From positions 151,293,371 to 151,357,370 of the forward strand of contig CM024757.1 in assembly GCA_014218235.1 (NCBI GenBank): a stretch of DNA of 64,000 bases. The letters are read 5' to 3'. The translations under genes and the position numbers were made by a program. The DNA comes from Colocasia esculenta (lineage: Eukaryota > Streptophyta > Magnoliopsida > Alismatales > Araceae). Under the pieces are notes generated by a model. The model saw only the letters and a program-made list of their open reading frames with translations, was not told where the DNA came from and did not search any database. This document shows positions 62,280 through 64,000 of this stretch, piece after piece; within the stretch, counting starts at the first letter, position 1; the number at the start of each line of letters is the position of its first letter.

Positions 62280-63583
62280 TGATAGCCCACGAATGCGTCA
62301 TTAAACACGTGACTAACAATCTCAAAATTATCGGCCTACACTAAATATTTTGACAATAGTTAAGTGGTGAGAGCCGAGTCGAATCCACGAGGAAAAATAT
62401 TTTAGAGTTGAAAACTTTGAGTTTTTGTTTAAGAAAATAACGTGGTAGTATTAAGACTAAGTTGCACGAAATAAATTTAAACTACGCTAAATAAATAAAG
62501 AGAGTGATAAAGAGGGAATGAGAGAACACAAGACACTATTTAAAACTATAATCTCTTAAACAATAGAAAATGTTTAACACAAAGATTTTATTCTACTAAA
62601 AAACTATTAACAAGTACACTAAAATAAAGAGAAAAAAATAGAGAGAACTAGAGAGAGAACAAGAGAGACGAGAGGAGAGAGAAGAGAGAGAAAAGAAAAG
62701 AGAGAGAGGAGAGAGAGCGCAGGGAGAGAAGAGAGAGAAGAGAGAAACGTGAGAGAGAGATAGGAGAGAGACGTGAGAGAGATAGTGTGAGAGGAGAGAG
62801 AGAGGGAGGCGCGAGAAAGAGAGAGGAGAGAGGCGAGAGAGAGGACGACGGCTCCTCTACGTGCATGCAAAAGCATGCACGTGGAGGAGGAGGTAGGTGG
62901 AGCGAGCAGGGGGGCCCGGCAGGGCGTGCAGGCGGGCCGCGGGCGGGGCGCCGCTGGGCACGGCCTGGGCGCTTGGAGGGCGCAGCAGGGCGACGCGGTG
63001 GGCGCTGGCGGGGCGGGCAGGGCACGGGGTCGCAGTTGCTGGCGCAGGCAATTGCTGGCGCGCGGCCTGTTGCTGCTGCTGTGTGCTGAAGAGAGAAATC
63101 GGCCAGAGAGATAGGGCGAGAGGAAGAAGAGAAGAGAAGAAGAAGAGAGGAAGAAGAAGGGAAAGAGAAAGAGGAGGAAGGCCGTGCGCAGGAGAGAGGG
63201 AGAAAGTAGAAGAGAGAATGAGAGAGAGGGGAAGGAGGTTTTTAAAGTGTTCAAGGAAAGAGAGCAAGGAGGAGAGTTTAAAGGAAAGAAAATTTTGAAA
63301 AATAAGAGAGAGGATTTTAAAAAATGAGAAAGTGTTTTAAAATTTGAAAAGAAAGATAGAGGGGGAATATTTTAATAGAATCTCTCATTATTCTCTCTTG
63401 ATCCAATCAAATCCATTGGCCTATTTAACCTTAATTTCTTGGCCCATTAATCCTACAAACACAACACAAAATAGATTTAATCAATTATCATTTTTGTAAT
63501 AAAGTGACAATGAGTTTGTGTAAAGTTAAGGACCATAAGATAATAAAATAACATGATTATCATCAATAACAACACAATTATCA
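62280..63583 (-). repeat. 5' LTR of At3 (1304 bp)
   Basis: Complete, uninterrupted LTR: TGATAGCCCACG ... ATTATCA, followed by the AGGCT duplication. It contains the GA tract, the perfect hairpin at 62859-62882 and a GC-rich block (62890-63080). The long minus-strand Ser/Leu frame at 62619-63254 is a CT-repeat artefact. Confidence 0.9.
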
Positions 63584-63943
63584 AGGCTCACTCTCCTAAA
63601 GTTCTTTTTAGGGCTTGCCGTGTGTTTAGTTTTTAGTAGCGTTGGGGCAGACTTGTACCACCAGCAGTTGAGTTGTAGTTGTGTTAGTGTGAGCTTTGCT
63701 CCCTCGGGGTATGCCCCAGGTAGTTGTACTTTTCTCTTGGACTTGTAACAATATATTGGGACAGTTGTAATTTGTTGTATACAGGTATGAACACGTACTT
63801 TCTTGTGTCTTATACTGTTATTGCCGTTTTTTATATTCTTGCTGGACATTTGTGTGAGATATCCCTTGCGAGACTTCGGTCCGATCGCGGGAGGCGGACT
63901 TGGATATGGAACCTTTTGGACATAAATGTCCAGGGTCGCTACA
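63584..63943 (+). repeat. Chromovirus-like LTR F, right part
   Basis: After the AGGCT duplication LTR F resumes and ends GGGTCGCTACA. It shares CCCTCGGGGTATGCCCC with the G2 LTR (CCCTCAGGGTATGCCCCTAAG) and has the same closing layout. It is followed at once by copia integrase. Confidence 0.7.
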
Positions 63944-64000
63944 AAAATGGTGTTGTAGAAAGGAAAAATAGAACACTTGTGGAAATGGCCAGAACTATGC
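63944..64000 (+). pseudogene. pol: Copia integrase fragment E, cut by the window end
   Basis: From 63946 the plus strand reads Asn-Gly-Val-Val-Glu-Arg-Lys-Asn-Arg-Thr-Leu-Val-Glu-Met-Ala-Arg-Thr-Met, the integrase segment holding the catalytic Glu of copia elements, close to D at 10270-10325. LTR F sits exactly in front of it, where Pro-Gln-Gln would be expected, so F interrupts this element. Confidence 0.8.

Larger units (their letters stand above)
45864..63583 (-). mobile_element. Non-autonomous Athila-like element At3, minus strand, holding At2
   Basis: LTRs start TGATAGCCCA and end ATTATCA on the plus strand, with target duplication AGGCT (45859-45863 and 63584-63588). The minus-strand primer site is TGGCGTCGTTGCCAGGGA at 62257-62274 and the polypurine tract GGATGGGGGGCG is at 58293-58304. 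Only about 4 kb lie between the LTRs, without any recognisable protease, RT, RNase H or integrase. The leader and 3' untranslated region match those of At2, which makes it Athila-related. The left LTR is split by At2. Confidence 0.85.

Noticed and set aside
62619..63267. Ser/Leu-rich frames of up to 211 codons on the minus strand (also 46177-46525 and 57610-57963)
   Set aside because: They are translations of CT microsatellite and CT/GC-rich LTR sequence, open in several frames at once.
43531..63943. F as a complete gypsy element with internal genes
   Set aside because: Everything between its two halves belongs to At3 and At2; no gypsy gag-pol of its own is present.
1..64000. Host genes, tRNA or rRNA genes
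   Set aside because: No tRNA-like cloverleaf, rRNA stretch or non-transposon protein at its own locus was recognised; the only host-like proteins lie inside G1.

Overview
This window looks like intergenic DNA from a flowering plant, probably a dicot. The evidence is its content: Sirevirus-type Ty1/copia, Tat/Ogre-type and chromovirus (Tekay/Del-like) Ty3/gypsy, and Athila-type elements, with plant primer-binding sites (initiator tRNA-Met and tRNA-Asp types). I found no host gene in its own locus, no rRNA or tRNA gene and no CRISPR array. Nearly all of the 64 kb can be assigned to nested LTR retrotransposons. The species cannot be named from this.

Layout. 1-2057: 3' end of a plus-strand Sirevirus (A) with its 3' LTR. 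2058-4340: minus-strand gag/protease/integrase fragment of another Sirevirus (B), cut on both sides. 4341-5882: LTR of a third Sirevirus (C) plus primer site. About 5.9-43.5 kb: a fourth Sirevirus (D) with gag, pol and a large third ORF (ORF2). ORF2 of D is split by two gypsy insertions. The first is a 17.7-kb Tat/Ogre-like element, G1 (14537-32229, target duplication AAGAC). The second is a 9.6-kb chromovirus, G2 (32369-42015, duplication ACCAG/ACTAG). ORF2 resumes in frame after each. At about 43530 ORF2 breaks into a chromovirus-like LTR (F, 43531-63943) that has no matching target duplication. F is interrupted by a minus-strand non-autonomous Athila-like element, At3 (45864-63583, duplication AGGCT). 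The left LTR of At3 is in turn interrupted by a plus-strand internally deleted Athila, At2 (46471-57629, duplication GGAGG). The last 57 bases are integrase of another copia element.

The most unusual content is inside G1. Between pol and the 3' LTR it carries two genes on the opposite strand. One (24901-27735) is a plant-mobile-domain (PMD) gene that I can split into seven exons with GT-AG introns; every exon is a multiple of three and every intron is phase 0. The second (about 28516-29804) resembles the plant DUF7745 family. Clusters of a GTTGACGTC/GACGGCAAC palindromic motif lie beside both. All five premature stops in the PMD copy read as C-to-T changes at methylatable sites (four CAG to TAG, one CGA to TGA).

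The LTRs of A and C share a second signal: pairs of GTCGAC palindromes 21-23 bp apart, repeated every 73-75 bp, plus rows of short hairpins downstream of the TATA box. A 14-base match to the LTR C array also lies just ahead of ORF2 of D, next to a TATA-like box, which suggests an internal promoter. At3 encodes an acidic, interrupted ORF I do not recognise. At2 has lost reverse transcriptase, RNase H and the integrase core, leaving protease fused in frame to the integrase C-terminus.
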